NCBI GenBank assembly: GCA_036310005.1
Contig: JAXJSP010000013.1
Span: forward strand, 1 to 44,941
Reading direction: 5' to 3'
DNA length: 44,941 nucleotides
Source of the DNA: JAXJSP01 sp036310005
GTDB taxonomy: Bacteria > Bacillota > Clostridia > Oscillospirales > Acutalibacteraceae
In this document: piece by piece, positions 17,237 to 26,259 of the stretch
Layout of the letters: each line of letters starts with the position of its first letter
Numbering within the stretch: position 1 is the stretch's first letter
Notes under the pieces: model-generated
What the model saw: the letters and a program-made list of their open reading frames with translations, nothing else
Told to the model about the DNA's origin: nothing
The model's database searches: none
Made by a program: the position numbers and the translations under genes

Positions 17237-17260
17237 TATAAATTTTTACGGAGAGTATAA

Positions 17261-18121
17261 ATGCTGAATTTAACTGATTTTAAAACTTTAAAAAAACTAC
17301 TTGAACCAAACGGTTTTGATTTTAAAAAAAGCCTCGGACAAAATTTTTTAATAGACGACACGGTATGTCCGAGAATGGCTCAGATTTGTGATTGTGCAGG
17401 TATAGGCGTAATAGAAATCGGTCCCGGTGCAGGTGTGCTGACACAACAATTGGCTAAATCAGCAAAAAAAGTAGTTTGTATAGAAATAGACAAAAGACTT
17501 AAAAATGTTTTGGAGCAATCTTTATGTGAGTTTGATAATGTAAAAATCATTTTTGATGATTTTAACAATATTGATATGAAACAGTTGATTGAAAAAGAAT
17601 TTGAAGATATGGAAGTCGTAGTTTGTGCAAATCTCCCTTATTATTTAACTTCTCCCATAATTATGTCACTTTTAGAATCAGAACTGAATTTGAAAAATAT
17701 TACTGTTATGATTCAAAAAGAGGCGGCTCTCAGACTGTGTGCACAAATGGGTACAAGAAACTGTTCCGCTGTTACTGCCTGTGTCAGATATTACAGCGAA
17801 CCCGAATTGCAGTTTGAGGTAAACAGAAGCAGTTTCTTCCCGTCGCCAAATGTTGACAGTCAGGTTATCAAGTTGAATATTAAAGAAAAATCAGGTTTGA
17901 ATGAGATTGATAAAAATACATTTTTCAAAGTCGTAAAAGCCGCTTTTTCAATGAGAAGAAAAACTCTGCTTAATTGCTTATCTAACGGATTAAAGATTAA
18001 CAAAGATAAATTAACAGACATTTTAAATGAAGTTAATATTAATACAAATGCAAGGGCTGAAAATTTATCTGTTGAAGACTTTGTTTTGTTGTCAAATAGA
18101 ATATATACGGAGGAAATATAA
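17261..18121 (+). CDS. rsmA: 16S rRNA (adenine1518-N6/adenine1519-N6)-dimethyltransferase
   Basis: A 286-residue KsgA/RsmA enzyme that dimethylates two adjacent adenines in the 3' hairpin of 16S rRNA during late 30S assembly. SLGQNFLID near 24-32 marks the N-terminus, EIGPGAG at 52-58 is the SAM site, and NLPYY at 124-128 is the catalytic motif IV. The C-terminal helical domain is present (AFSMRRKTLLNCL). The ATG follows GGAGAG. The stop overlaps the ATG of the next gene as TAATG, so the two are coupled. An Erm-type resistance methylase is less likely given the full KsgA signature. Confidence 0.96.
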   Translation: MLNLTDFKTLKKLLEPNGFDFKKSLGQNFLIDDTVCPRMAQICDCAGIGVIEIGPGAGVLTQQLAKSAKKVVCIEIDKRLKNVLEQSLCEFDNVKIIFDDFNNIDMKQLIEKEFEDMEVVVCANLPYYLTSPIIMSLLESELNLKNITVMIQKEAALRLCAQMGTRNCSAVTACVRYYSEPELQFEVNRSSFFPSPNVDSQVIKLNIKEKSGLNEIDKNTFFKVVKAAFSMRRKTLLNCLSNGLKINKDKLTDILNEVNINTNARAENLSVEDFVLLSNRIYTEEI

Positions 18122-19005
18122 TGCATTTTGACCCTTATGAATCAAAAAGTTCAAAGAAAAGAAGATTAATTTCTAATATTGCTTTATTTATAATAATCAT
18201 ATTGTTTTTAGTGTCGGTTTTATATTTGATTTTCAGAGATACTAATATATATACAAACCCGCTCTATTTTGAAACAATAAAAGTAAGCAGTAGTGAACTA
18301 TCAAACGACAATACCGTTAGTTTCAATGAACTTAAAAACAGTTTTATTGACTCGGATAAACGCAAAATGGAAGACAATTTCAACGAATTATATCCGCAAG
18401 CGTTTAAATTAATTAAAATGGATGAAGATTTATATGACGAAAACCATGTTTACAGCGAAATAAACAATAATGAAATTGTTGTTTCACAGTGCTTTTTGAC
18501 ACAGGCCGATTGGCGCGATTTAGAAGTAATAATTTTAAGTATCAACAATAATAAAAATGTTATCAGTATTGATAATATTACAATGTATAAAATTAAATAT
18601 AACGCACGAACAGGTGATTTGGTTTATACAGATTATGCACCTGATACTTTTAAATTGGCATTAACTACAATAGGTATTGAAGTTGACAGAAAAGATATTG
18701 ACGGAGCATCATATAATTTAACTTATAAAGGCGGATTAGATGACAAAACGATAGATGAGAACAACTTATACAATGTAGTATATGACAAAGATAAACATTC
18801 ATATCATAATCCGAAATACGAAACAAACGAGAATTCGACCACTGTAACAGGTGATATTAAAAACAGCGATATTGATGAAGATTTAAAAACATTTTGCCTT
18901 GAAATCAAACTTGAGAGGGACTACATGCATTATTTTAAAAACTGTCAATTTGAGTTTAATTGTAATGAAATTGATGAGTTTAATATAGTTTTAAATCAAA
19001 ATTAG
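18121..19005 (+). CDS. Single-pass membrane protein of unknown function
   Basis: A 294-residue protein of unrecognised family. A basic N-terminus (SSKKRR) precedes one strong hydrophobic helix at about 19-40, predicting an N-in anchor with a large extracytoplasmic domain. The rest is acidic and polar, rich in Asn, Asp and Tyr, with two Cys residues near the end. The start overlaps the rsmA stop codon (TAATG), so it is co-translated with rsmA although no functional link is obvious. A strong hairpin follows at once. It is not recognisable as a lipoprotein, because no lipobox Cys follows the hydrophobic segment. Confidence 0.8.
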   Translation: MHFDPYESKSSKKRRLISNIALFIIIILFLVSVLYLIFRDTNIYTNPLYFETIKVSSSELSNDNTVSFNELKNSFIDSDKRKMEDNFNELYPQAFKLIKMDEDLYDENHVYSEINNNEIVVSQCFLTQADWRDLEVIILSINNNKNVISIDNITMYKIKYNARTGDLVYTDYAPDTFKLALTTIGIEVDRKDIDGASYNLTYKGGLDDKTIDENNLYNVVYDKDKHSYHNPKYETNENSTTVTGDIKNSDIDEDLKTFCLEIKLERDYMHYFKNCQFEFNCNEIDEFNIVLNQN

Positions 19006-19006
19006 C

Positions 19007-19042
19007 AAAGTCGCAGTCCGTTTGGACTGCGACTTTAAATTA
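19007..19042 (+). terminator. Intrinsic terminator after the membrane protein gene
   Basis: A perfect 13-bp stem, AAAGTCGCAGTCC (19007-19019) with GGACTGCGACTTT (19024-19036), has a GTTT loop. The T-run is short (TTTAAATT), but the stem is very stable. It may also serve the convergent AlkD-like gene. Confidence 0.8.
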
Positions 19043-19066
19043 TACTTTATAAAATTTAATCATTAT

Positions 19067-19747
19067 CTAAATTTTTAAAGCTTTGAGTTCAGCTTTATGT
19101 TCTGCGGTAATTCTGCGGCTTTCTATAGATTTTTGTATTGCTTTGTTATGTATCCATTTGTCTAAAACAGGCTCAGTAAAAAATGGTAACACTTCTTCAT
19201 AATGTTTTGATAAAGCGGTTGCAAAATACCATGCTATCATCATTTTTACATAATAGTCATCTGACTTTATTTTTAAAACCGTTTTTAAATATTTTGATGA
19301 AAAATCATCATCAAGATAATGAGTCATAAGCATACCTATACCATACCTGACTGTGTATGTATGCTTACTTTTTATCCATTTTAAAATATATGTAAGCAGT
19401 TTCTCTTTGTTTTTAGAAAACACTTTCGGTCGCAGCATATCACAGGTGGCCCAATTATCGATATAGGGCAAAAACTCATCAACAAGTTTAACAGAAGTAT
19501 CAAAATCTTTTTCTCTTTCTATTATAAAAGCGTGAAGATTGTTTTCCTCATAATATTTATGCGGCAAGTTGCTTATAAACAACTTTGCCTCATTTGTTTT
19601 TGAAAAATCAGCCGCAAATTTTCTCAGGACAGGAACCCGTATACCAATGATTTTTTCGGGTTCTACAGTTGGCATAAGTTTTGAATGAAACTCTTTATAT
19701 TCTGCATCAGCAAGAGAGAAAAGTTGTTTTTGTAAATATGTTGACAT
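19067..19747 (-). CDS. AlkD-like DNA alkylation repair protein
   Basis: A 226-residue all-helical protein of the AlkD HEAT-repeat glycosylase family, which removes N3- and N7-alkylated purines without base flipping. Recognisable segments are IIGIRVPVLRKFAADF (about 34-49), the active-site region NWATCD (about 98-103) with its Trp and Asp, YVKMMIAWYFATAL and the C-terminal KAIQKSIESRRI. Length is normal. AGGAG precedes the ATG by 7 bp. It lies 34 bp after the HAD gene on the same strand and converges with the membrane protein gene. Some relatives lack glycosylase activity. Confidence 0.85.
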   Translation of the reverse strand: MSTYLQKQLFSLADAEYKEFHSKLMPTVEPEKIIGIRVPVLRKFAADFSKTNEAKLFISNLPHKYYEENNLHAFIIEREKDFDTSVKLVDEFLPYIDNWATCDMLRPKVFSKNKEKLLTYILKWIKSKHTYTVRYGIGMLMTHYLDDDFSSKYLKTVLKIKSDDYYVKMMIAWYFATALSKHYEEVLPFFTEPVLDKWIHNKAIQKSIESRRITAEHKAELKALKI

Positions 19748-19781
19748 TTTTATACTCCTGTTTAATCAGCTAAAAGCATTT

Positions 19782-20450
19782 TTATTTTTCAAACAAGGAA
19801 AAATCAAGTTCCGTAAAATCTTCAATTAAAAGGTCGGTGTATTCTGTACCGACAAATTTATCTTTACCGTCGGGACAAATTCCCACAACAAGCCCCGCAC
19901 CCGAAGCCTTAGCCGCCCGGACACCTGCACAGGCATCTTCAACAATAATTAAGTCTTTCATATCGACACCCAGTTTTTCGCCGGCCTTTAAATATAAATC
20001 GGGATGAGGTTTTCCTCTTACGGTACCGTCATCATAAATAATTCTGCCTTCACCAAACCATTTTTCAAGATTAAAAAGTTGCTTAAAAAAATTAACATTG
20101 TTAATTTCGGAAGAAGTCGCAATAGCGTGAGGAATGCTATTTTTCTCCAAATAATCAAGCAACTCATACGCACCTTTTGCGAAAGTAAGAATATCTTTAT
20201 CTTTAATACATTGTTCACGATAAATCTGTTCTTTTTTCTCACCGAAAACACCGATAAGTTCGGCAGGAATAGGTTTTTTAAAAAGTCTTTCATATATCAT
20301 GGGGTTCGTGCTGCCGTGAATACAACGGTAGTATTCATCTTTTGTTATATCAATATCAAATTCTTCCTTTGCGTATTTGCGCCAAGCCGTTTCATGGTAA
20401 GGAGAATCTAAAAACAATGTTCCGTTAAAATCAAATATAATTCCCTTCAT
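19782..20450 (-). CDS. HAD-superfamily hydrolase (beta-phosphoglucomutase-like)
   Basis: A 222-residue subclass I HAD enzyme with a helical cap (about 15-80). The nucleophile motif reads FDFNGT (about 5-10), so D7 is present but the usual second Asp is Asn. Motif II is ATSSE, motif III is GKPHPDLY, and motif IV is VEDACAG. The family includes beta-phosphoglucomutases and sugar or nucleotide phosphatases; the Asn should weaken general acid catalysis. I chose the ATG at 20450 because AAGGTGAT lies 4 bp upstream and the alternative ATG at 20468 falls inside the likely -10 box. It is divergent from the alpha-galactosidase gene. Confidence 0.85.
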   Translation of the reverse strand: MKGIIFDFNGTLFLDSPYHETAWRKYAKEEFDIDITKDEYYRCIHGSTNPMIYERLFKKPIPAELIGVFGEKKEQIYREQCIKDKDILTFAKGAYELLDYLEKNSIPHAIATSSEINNVNFFKQLFNLEKWFGEGRIIYDDGTVRGKPHPDLYLKAGEKLGVDMKDLIIVEDACAGVRAAKASGAGLVVGICPDGKDKFVGTEYTDLLIEDFTELDFSLFEK

Positions 20451-20466
20451 TTTTATCACCTTACTC

Positions 20467-20494
20467 ATTATACAATATTGCTTTTTAAATGCAA
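20467..20494 (-). promoter_or_regulatory. Promoter of the HAD hydrolase gene, very short leader
   Basis: On the minus strand TTGCAT (20494-20489) and a perfect TATAAT (20472-20467) are separated by 16 bp. Transcription would start near 20460, leaving only about 10 bases before the ATG, barely enough for the AAGGTGAT binding site. Confidence 0.6.
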
Positions 20495-20569
20495 GAATTA
20501 TTTATTAAATCTTGCTTTATAAATTAATCATTTTACTTGTCTTTTATGCGCCCTATATACCTATAATGC

Positions 20570-20598
20570 TTGACTTTTATATGTTGAATTATTATAAT
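20570..20598 (+). promoter_or_regulatory. Sigma-A promoter of the alpha-galactosidase-like gene
   Basis: TTGACT (20570-20575) and a perfect TATAAT (20593-20598) are spaced by 17 bp, with about 48 bases of leader to the ATG at 20653. Confidence 0.85.
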
Positions 20599-20652
20599 GA
20601 TTTTTGATGCGTTGTTTTGCGTATTCAAACAAGTAAAAAGGTAGGTTAAATT

Positions 20653-22239
20653 ATGTCAAACTTTATAAACTTACTTCGTGTTCCCGACGATGTAAAAATC
20701 AAAACTTCTTCATCTCCTTTCAGATTTGAAGAAAAAGGCATTCCAAACCCTGTAAAAGCAAAAGTTTCTTTTGAAACAGGAGATTCACTTAAGGTTATTC
20801 TTGAGGCTGACGAACCTGTTGAGTGGGTAAGGTTACGATTCAACGGTGATCAAAGCGGTGTTAAATCTGTACTCGGTGACTCTGTTGAACGCTGCAAGGC
20901 GGATGACGTTTGGTGGGCAGCTATGAACGGTTTCATTAAATTGCCTTGGTATTTTTATGCTTTTGACGGAGAGTGTCTTAATTCTTACGGAGTAAAAACC
21001 GGTACAAATTCTATTGCGTATTTTCAGGCTGACCCTTACGGAATTACTGTATTATTAGATGTCAGAAACGGTGAACACGGAGTTGAATTAAAGGCTCCGC
21101 TTCTTTGCGCTGAGATTGTTTGTCGTGAAGGAAAACCGGGAGAAAACCCATATACTGCGGCACGCAGTTTTTGCGAGCAAATGTGTGAAAAACCGAATCT
21201 TCCGAAAAGTCCTGTTTACGGTTTTAATAACTGGTATTGGGCTTACGGTGTTATTGATGAACCTACCGTTTTACATGAGGCTGAATATCTTTCTTCAATA
21301 TGCGACGGATGTGAAGGAAAACCGTTTATGGTGATTGATGACGGATGGCAAATTGCACACGCAGAGAATTGTCACAACGGTGGTCCTTGGAATCAGAGCA
21401 ACGAGTGTTTCTCCTCTATGGATGAAGTTGCACAAAAAATTAAGGATCGCGGTTGTAAGCCCGGTATTTGGTTGCGTACTCTCGGTACAGTCAGCCATGT
21501 TCCGAAAGAAGCAGTTTTTAAATATTCTGACAACAGAGCCGGAATAGTACTTGACCCGTCACATCCTTTTACACTTGAACAAATTGAAAAAGATATTTCC
21601 CGTATTTCAAATTGGGGATATGAGTTAATTAAGCACGACTTTTCTACATGCGATTTATTCGGCTTTAATTTTGAAGGCATAAGCGGAAGTTTTTATGACA
21701 AATCTCTTACCAATGCTCAGATTGTTAAAAATTTATATAAGCAAATTCAAAAGAGTGCCGGAGATTCTTTGATACTCGGTTGCAATACAATATCACATCT
21801 TGCAGCGGGAGTGCATCAAATTCAACGCGTCGGAGATGATACAAGCGGCATAAGTTTTGAATGGACACGCAGACACGGTATTCACTCAATGATGAGACTT
21901 CCTCAAACAGGCACTTTCTACTCTGTTGACCCCGACTGCGCTGCCTTTACAGACAGAGTATCAAAGCAACTTAATTTTGATTTTCTTGAAGCAACTGCAA
22001 TCAGCGGCTGCGCTGTATTTGCATCTGTTACCCCCGGAATTTTCAATTCTGAAGATGAAAAAAGAATGAATGATATACTTAAAGTTTCAAGCAAACTCAA
22101 AAAAGAAGATTATGCAATACCTGTTGACTGGACTTATACAACCGCTCCCGGTGAGTATGAATTCAAAGGACAGAAATATTCATATAATTGGTATAGCGAC
22201 TATCAGGGCTCAAGAGAACATCTTGACTGGATAGATTAA
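20653..22239 (+). CDS. GH36-like alpha-galactosidase
   Basis: A 528-residue glycoside hydrolase of the GH36/melibiase clan. FMVIDDGWQ near 225-233 is the barrel hallmark. LIKHDFS places the likely nucleophile at D329, and RVGDDTSG places the likely acid/base at D395 or D396. GH36 usually has KWD where this has KHD. At 528 residues it is shorter than the roughly 700-residue classical enzymes, with a small N-terminal sandwich and almost no C-terminal domain. No signal peptide is present, so it should act in the cytoplasm on imported alpha-galactosides. It is monocistronic with its own promoter and terminator; no transporter is adjacent. Confidence 0.82.
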   Translation: MSNFINLLRVPDDVKIKTSSSPFRFEEKGIPNPVKAKVSFETGDSLKVILEADEPVEWVRLRFNGDQSGVKSVLGDSVERCKADDVWWAAMNGFIKLPWYFYAFDGECLNSYGVKTGTNSIAYFQADPYGITVLLDVRNGEHGVELKAPLLCAEIVCREGKPGENPYTAARSFCEQMCEKPNLPKSPVYGFNNWYWAYGVIDEPTVLHEAEYLSSICDGCEGKPFMVIDDGWQIAHAENCHNGGPWNQSNECFSSMDEVAQKIKDRGCKPGIWLRTLGTVSHVPKEAVFKYSDNRAGIVLDPSHPFTLEQIEKDISRISNWGYELIKHDFSTCDLFGFNFEGISGSFYDKSLTNAQIVKNLYKQIQKSAGDSLILGCNTISHLAAGVHQIQRVGDDTSGISFEWTRRHGIHSMMRLPQTGTFYSVDPDCAAFTDRVSKQLNFDFLEATAISGCAVFASVTPGIFNSEDEKRMNDILKVSSKLKKEDYAIPVDWTYTTAPGEYEFKGQKYSYNWYSDYQGSREHLDWID

Positions 22240-22284
22240 AATTCGTAATTACGACTATAAATTTTAACATAATATTTTGGTTGT

Positions 22285-22325
22285 AAAAAACCGACAAAAG
22301 CAATTTTGCTTTTGTCGGTTTTATT
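22285..22325. terminator. Bidirectional terminator between alpha-galactosidase and leuS
   Basis: AAAACCGACAAAAGC and GCTTTTGTCGGTTTT form a perfect stem, with A-rich and T-rich flanks on both strands. It lies 47 bp after the plus-strand stop and adjoins the leuS stop, so it can end both transcripts, including the long minus-strand operon. Confidence 0.92.
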
Positions 22326-24726
22326 ATTTGACAACTATATTTACAAGTCTGCCTTTAATATAAATTTCTTTAACAATTGTCTTGTCTTTAAGTTGTTCAC
22401 TTACTTTCACATCATCTTTTGCAAGCTGTAAGACTTCGTCTTGTTCAGATTCTGCAGAAACGGTAATTTTGCTTCTGACTTTTCCGTTAATTTGAACTAC
22501 AACTTCAACATTCTGATCCTGGCACTTATTCTCGTCATATTCAGGCCATTCGTTATCGGTAATGGTTCCGCCGAAATTATTAATTTCAAATAATTCTTCA
22601 GTAATGTGGGGAGCAAAAGGATTCAATAAGATTAATATTGTTTTATAGTCCCCTCTTGTTAAACCATTATTTGAAATGGTATTGAGCAGTTCCATTAATG
22701 ATGCAATTGCTGTATTAAATTTAAGTTCATCAATGTCTTCGGAAACTTTTTTAATAGTCTTATTAATAGCAACTTCATTCTTTTGAGAATAATTATCATC
22801 ATCAATCAGATTATCCTGTAAGGACCAAACTTTTTCTAAAAATCTCTTGCAGCCTTTAATTGAGTTAGATGACCAGGGCGCAGCTTTCTCAAAATCGCCT
22901 ATAAACATCTCATAAAGACGCATTGTGTCGGCTCCGTAAGTCTCCACTATTTCGTCGGGATTAATTACATTTCCTCTTGATTTTGACATCTTTCCGCCGT
23001 TTTCGCCCAAAATCATACCGTGGCTTGTGCGTTTCATATATGGTTCTTTAGTAGGTACTACTCCTATATCATATAAGAATTTATGCCAAAAACGACTGTA
23101 AAGCAGATGTAAGGTTGTGTGCTCCATACCGCCATTATACCAATCAACAGGAGTCCAATATTCAAGCGCTTCTTTTGATGCTAATTCATTGTTATTATCG
23201 GGATCACAATATCTCAAAAAATACCACGATGAACCTGCCCACTGCGGCATGGTATCAGTTTCTCTTTGTGCGGGGCCTGAACACTTTGGACAAGTTGTAT
23301 TAACCCAATCTGTTATGTTAGCAATCGGTGATTCACCGTTATCGGTAGGCTCATAAGAATCTACATCAGGTAATTCAAGCGGTAATTCGCTCTCATCAAT
23401 AGGCACATAACCGCATTTTCCACACTTAACAATCGGTATAGGCTCGCCCCAATATCTCTGGCGTGAAAATACCCAGTCTCTTAATTTATAATTTACTTTC
23501 TTTTTACCTATTTTTTGTTTTTCGAGATAATCAATCATCGCTGATTTTGCTTCTTCGACGCTCATACCGTTAAGAAAATCGGAGTTTACTAATTTTCCTG
23601 TTGCACAATCGATAAAGGGTTCATTTTGAACATCTCCGCCCGAAACAACTTCAACTATGGGAAGATTGAATTTCTTTGCAAAATCCCAGTCTCTGTCGTC
23701 GTGTGCAGGTACTGCCATAATAGCGCCTGTACCGTATGAAATAAGTACATAATCAGAAATGAAAATAGGTATTTTTTTACCGTTGACCGGGTTAACTGCT
23801 TCAACACCTTCAATTTTTACGCCTGTTTTTTCTTTTGCTAATTCTGTTCTCTCAAAGTCTGATTTCTTAGAAGCCTCAAGTTGATAATCTTTAATTTCAT
23901 CTAAGTTTGTAATTTTATCGGACCATTTTTCAATATACGGATGTTCAGGTGAAATAACCATATATGTTGCTCCGAACAAAGTATCGGGCCTTGTAGTAAA
24001 GATTGTGAGTTCATCGCCGATAGTAGTATTAAATTTAACTTCAGCGCCGGTTGAACGACCAATCCAATTCTTTTGCTGAATTTTTACTCTTTCGATATAA
24101 TCAACATCGTCTAAATCGTTTAAAAGTCTTTCAGCATATTCGGTAATTTTAAGCATCCATTGGCTTTTGACTTTTCTAACAACTTCGCTTGAGCATCTCT
24201 CACATACACCGTTTACTACTTCTTCATTTGCAAGAACGCATTTACAGGAAGTACACCAGTTTACAGCCATTTCTTTCTTATATGCTAAACCTTTTTTAAA
24301 CATTTGAAGGAAAATCCACTGTGTCCATTTATAATACTGCGGATCGGTTGTATTTATCTCTCTGCTCCAGTCAAAAGAAAATCCCAAAGATTTAAGTTGC
24401 CTTTTAAAATTTGCAATATTTTGCTCTGTAACAATTTTAGGATGCACGTGATTTTTTATTGCAAAATTTTCTGTCGGCAAGCCAAAAGCATCCCAACCTA
24501 TCGGATACAATACATTATAGCCTTGCAGTCTTTTCTTTCTAGCAATAATATCCAATGCAGTATATGAACGCGGATGTCCTACATGAAGTCCCCTTCCCGA
24601 TGGATAAGGAAATTCAACTAAGCAATAAAACTTTTCTTTATCGCTGTCTGTTTTCGCATTGAACACTCCGCTTTTATCCCAATTGTCTTGCCATTTCTTT
24701 TCTATTGAAGAAAAATCGTACCTCAT
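22324..24726 (-). CDS. leuS: Leucyl-tRNA synthetase
   Basis: An 800-residue class I synthetase charging tRNA-Leu. The HIGH-type motif HVGH is at 48-51, the CP1 editing domain carries TTRPDTLFGATYMV, two CxxC zinc-like knuckles are present, and KMSKS sits near 565. A C-terminal leucine-specific domain ends the protein. I chose the ATG at 24726, preceded by AGGAGG at about 9 bp; an in-frame ATG at 24744 would overlap rsfS. It is the last gene of the minus-strand superoperon. No T-box leader is possible in the 4-bp gap to rsfS, so control must come from further upstream. Confidence 0.98.
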   Translation of the reverse strand: MRYDFSSIEKKWQDNWDKSGVFNAKTDSDKEKFYCLVEFPYPSGRGLHVGHPRSYTALDIIARKKRLQGYNVLYPIGWDAFGLPTENFAIKNHVHPKIVTEQNIANFKRQLKSLGFSFDWSREINTTDPQYYKWTQWIFLQMFKKGLAYKKEMAVNWCTSCKCVLANEEVVNGVCERCSSEVVRKVKSQWMLKITEYAERLLNDLDDVDYIERVKIQQKNWIGRSTGAEVKFNTTIGDELTIFTTRPDTLFGATYMVISPEHPYIEKWSDKITNLDEIKDYQLEASKKSDFERTELAKEKTGVKIEGVEAVNPVNGKKIPIFISDYVLISYGTGAIMAVPAHDDRDWDFAKKFNLPIVEVVSGGDVQNEPFIDCATGKLVNSDFLNGMSVEEAKSAMIDYLEKQKIGKKKVNYKLRDWVFSRQRYWGEPIPIVKCGKCGYVPIDESELPLELPDVDSYEPTDNGESPIANITDWVNTTCPKCSGPAQRETDTMPQWAGSSWYFLRYCDPDNNNELASKEALEYWTPVDWYNGGMEHTTLHLLYSRFWHKFLYDIGVVPTKEPYMKRTSHGMILGENGGKMSKSRGNVINPDEIVETYGADTMRLYEMFIGDFEKAAPWSSNSIKGCKRFLEKVWSLQDNLIDDDNYSQKNEVAINKTIKKVSEDIDELKFNTAIASLMELLNTISNNGLTRGDYKTILILLNPFAPHITEELFEINNFGGTITDNEWPEYDENKCQDQNVEVVVQINGKVRSKITVSAESEQDEVLQLAKDDVKVSEQLKDKTIVKEIYIKGRLVNIVVK

Positions 24727-24730
24727 TTTA

Positions 24731-25090
24731 TCAGTCCTCCTCATTAATAAGCACGTTTATATCAATTATTTTTCCGTCAGACCAAAGTCTTTCGATATTA
24801 TAATAATCTCTTGCTTCTTTAGTAAACACATGTACTACGACTGTCCCGTAATCGAGCAAAATCCAACCTGAAGATTTTCCCTCTATATTATCAGGCTCAA
24901 GTCCTGATTTTGAGAGTTTATCTTCTACTTCATCAGCCAGCGCTTTTACATGTGTTGATGATGTTCCGTTTACTATAATAAAATAGTCTGTCAAAACAGT
25001 TAAATCTCCGACTTCAACTGCATATATATCAACAGCCTTTTTTGAATCAAGTGCATTTACTGCTATTTTTAAAATTTCATTTGTTGTCAT
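24731..25090 (-). CDS. rsfS: Ribosomal silencing factor RsfS
   Basis: A 119-residue RsfS/YqeI-family protein that binds ribosomal protein uL14 and blocks subunit joining in starved cells. The core segments DYFIIVNGTSSTHVKALADEV and GWILLDYGTVVVHVF are typical. It lies 6 bp after yqeK and 4 bp before leuS, in the common order nadD-yqeK-rsfS-leuS. The LytR/CpsA/Psr gene that often sits between yqeK and rsfS is missing here. Confidence 0.95.
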   Translation of the reverse strand: MTTNEILKIAVNALDSKKAVDIYAVEVGDLTVLTDYFIIVNGTSSTHVKALADEVEDKLSKSGLEPDNIEGKSSGWILLDYGTVVVHVFTKEARDYYNIERLWSDGKIIDINVLINEED

Positions 25091-25096
25091 AATCTG

Positions 25097-25660
25097 TTAA
25101 CCTCTTAATTTAATCTCATTATAGGCATTAATTGTATCAGGATGAATACAAGCGCCTTTTTGTAAAAGTTCGCCGATTGAAAACTCTAATGCTACTAACA
25201 TAGCGCTTTCCATATCTTTTTTTACTGCCGCTCTCATTTGTTCTACGCCTTCGTAATTTCTGTCGGCAGATGTATAATCAGCAAGATAAATTACCTTTTC
25301 CAAGCAACTCATACCAGCTCTTGCGGTAGTATGGTAACGAACAGCATTAATTATATCTTTGTCAGTAAAATTCAAATCGTTTTTAATATAAACGGATCCT
25401 AAAATTGAATGCCAGAGTTTTTGCGAATTTAATTCAACATCGGTTAATTGAATATTACTCTTTTTAATATAATCTAACATATTTTCTTTAGTTTCATTTT
25501 TCATTATATCATGCAAGAGTCCTGCGGTTTTTGCTTTTTGTTCATCACAGCCATACCGTCTTGCTAAAACAACCGCTTCATCTGCTACTGCTAATGAATG
25601 ATTAAAACGATACTCGTCTAATCTGTCTTTTAAAATTTCAATTATCTGCTCATCTGTCAT
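25097..25660 (-). CDS. yqeK: HD-domain Ap4A hydrolase YqeK
   Basis: A 187-residue HD-superfamily phosphohydrolase. The metal ligands are visible as His in RFNHSLAVA, HD in AGLLHDIMK, a later His in VRYHTTA and Asp in YLADYTSADR. Bacillus-type YqeK cleaves diadenosine tetraphosphate symmetrically to ADP. It lies 2 bp from nadD and 6 bp from rsfS; the nadD-yqeK pairing is a strong family marker. The protein should be cytoplasmic. Confidence 0.94.
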   Translation of the reverse strand: MTDEQIIEILKDRLDEYRFNHSLAVADEAVVLARRYGCDEQKAKTAGLLHDIMKNETKENMLDYIKKSNIQLTDVELNSQKLWHSILGSVYIKNDLNFTDKDIINAVRYHTTARAGMSCLEKVIYLADYTSADRNYEGVEQMRAAVKKDMESAMLVALEFSIGELLQKGACIHPDTINAYNEIKLRG

Positions 25661-25662
25661 AT

Positions 25663-26259
25663 TTATACACCATATAAACCATTACTAATAATATAATCAA
25701 GCACTTTTACATCCAAATTTTTATCGGTTTTAAATTCTTTTAAATTCTCTCTGATTTTAGAAGAAGATGTTTCTATGTAATCAACATCAAATATTTTATA
25801 TTCAAGTCCCATTTTGCTTAATTCTCGACCTTTTTTTAACATTAAATCATATTCATTTGTTCTTGGTATTGCACAAAAAACAGCTAAACTAAAAAGTTTG
25901 TTTGTGTCTTTCCAGGTATCTAATGATAAAAACATATCGGACCCGCAAGCAAAGTACAGAGTATCGTTTTTATAAAGTTGCTTAAAATAAAGCAAAGTAT
26001 CAACAGTATAACAAGGTTTTTGATTTTTAATTTCTATTTCATTTATTTCACAATTACCGACTTGTGAAAAAGCAATTTTACACATATTTACTCTGTGAAT
26101 CGGAGATATTAAACTGTCATTAACATCTTTGTGGACCGGCATATATGTCGGCACAATAATAACCTTATCTGCATTAATTTTACATCTTAAAGTTTTGCAA
26201 AGATTAACATGTCCGTTATGAACAGGATTAAAAGTACCGCCAAAAATTAAAATATTCAT
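25663..26259 (-). CDS. nadD: Nicotinate-nucleotide adenylyltransferase
   Basis: A 198-residue nucleotidyltransferase converting nicotinate mononucleotide to deamido-NAD. The N-terminal GGTFNPVHNGHVNL contains the HxGH-type ATP site (HNGH), and SSSKIREN near 165-172 is the second nucleotide motif. Its start overlaps the yhbY stop by one base, so translation is coupled. Length and motifs fit NadD rather than CoaD, which is shorter. Confidence 0.96.
   Translation of the reverse strand: MNILIFGGTFNPVHNGHVNLCKTLRCKINADKVIIVPTYMPVHKDVNDSLISPIHRVNMCKIAFSQVGNCEINEIEIKNQKPCYTVDTLLYFKQLYKNDTLYFACGSDMFLSLDTWKDTNKLFSLAVFCAIPRTNEYDLMLKKGRELSKMGLEYKIFDVDYIETSSSKIRENLKEFKTDKNLDVKVLDYIISNGLYGV

Noticed and set aside
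22324..24760. A T-box riboswitch for leuS
   Set aside because: leuS starts 4 bp after rsfS inside an operon, leaving no room for a leader, and no T-box sequence was seen upstream.
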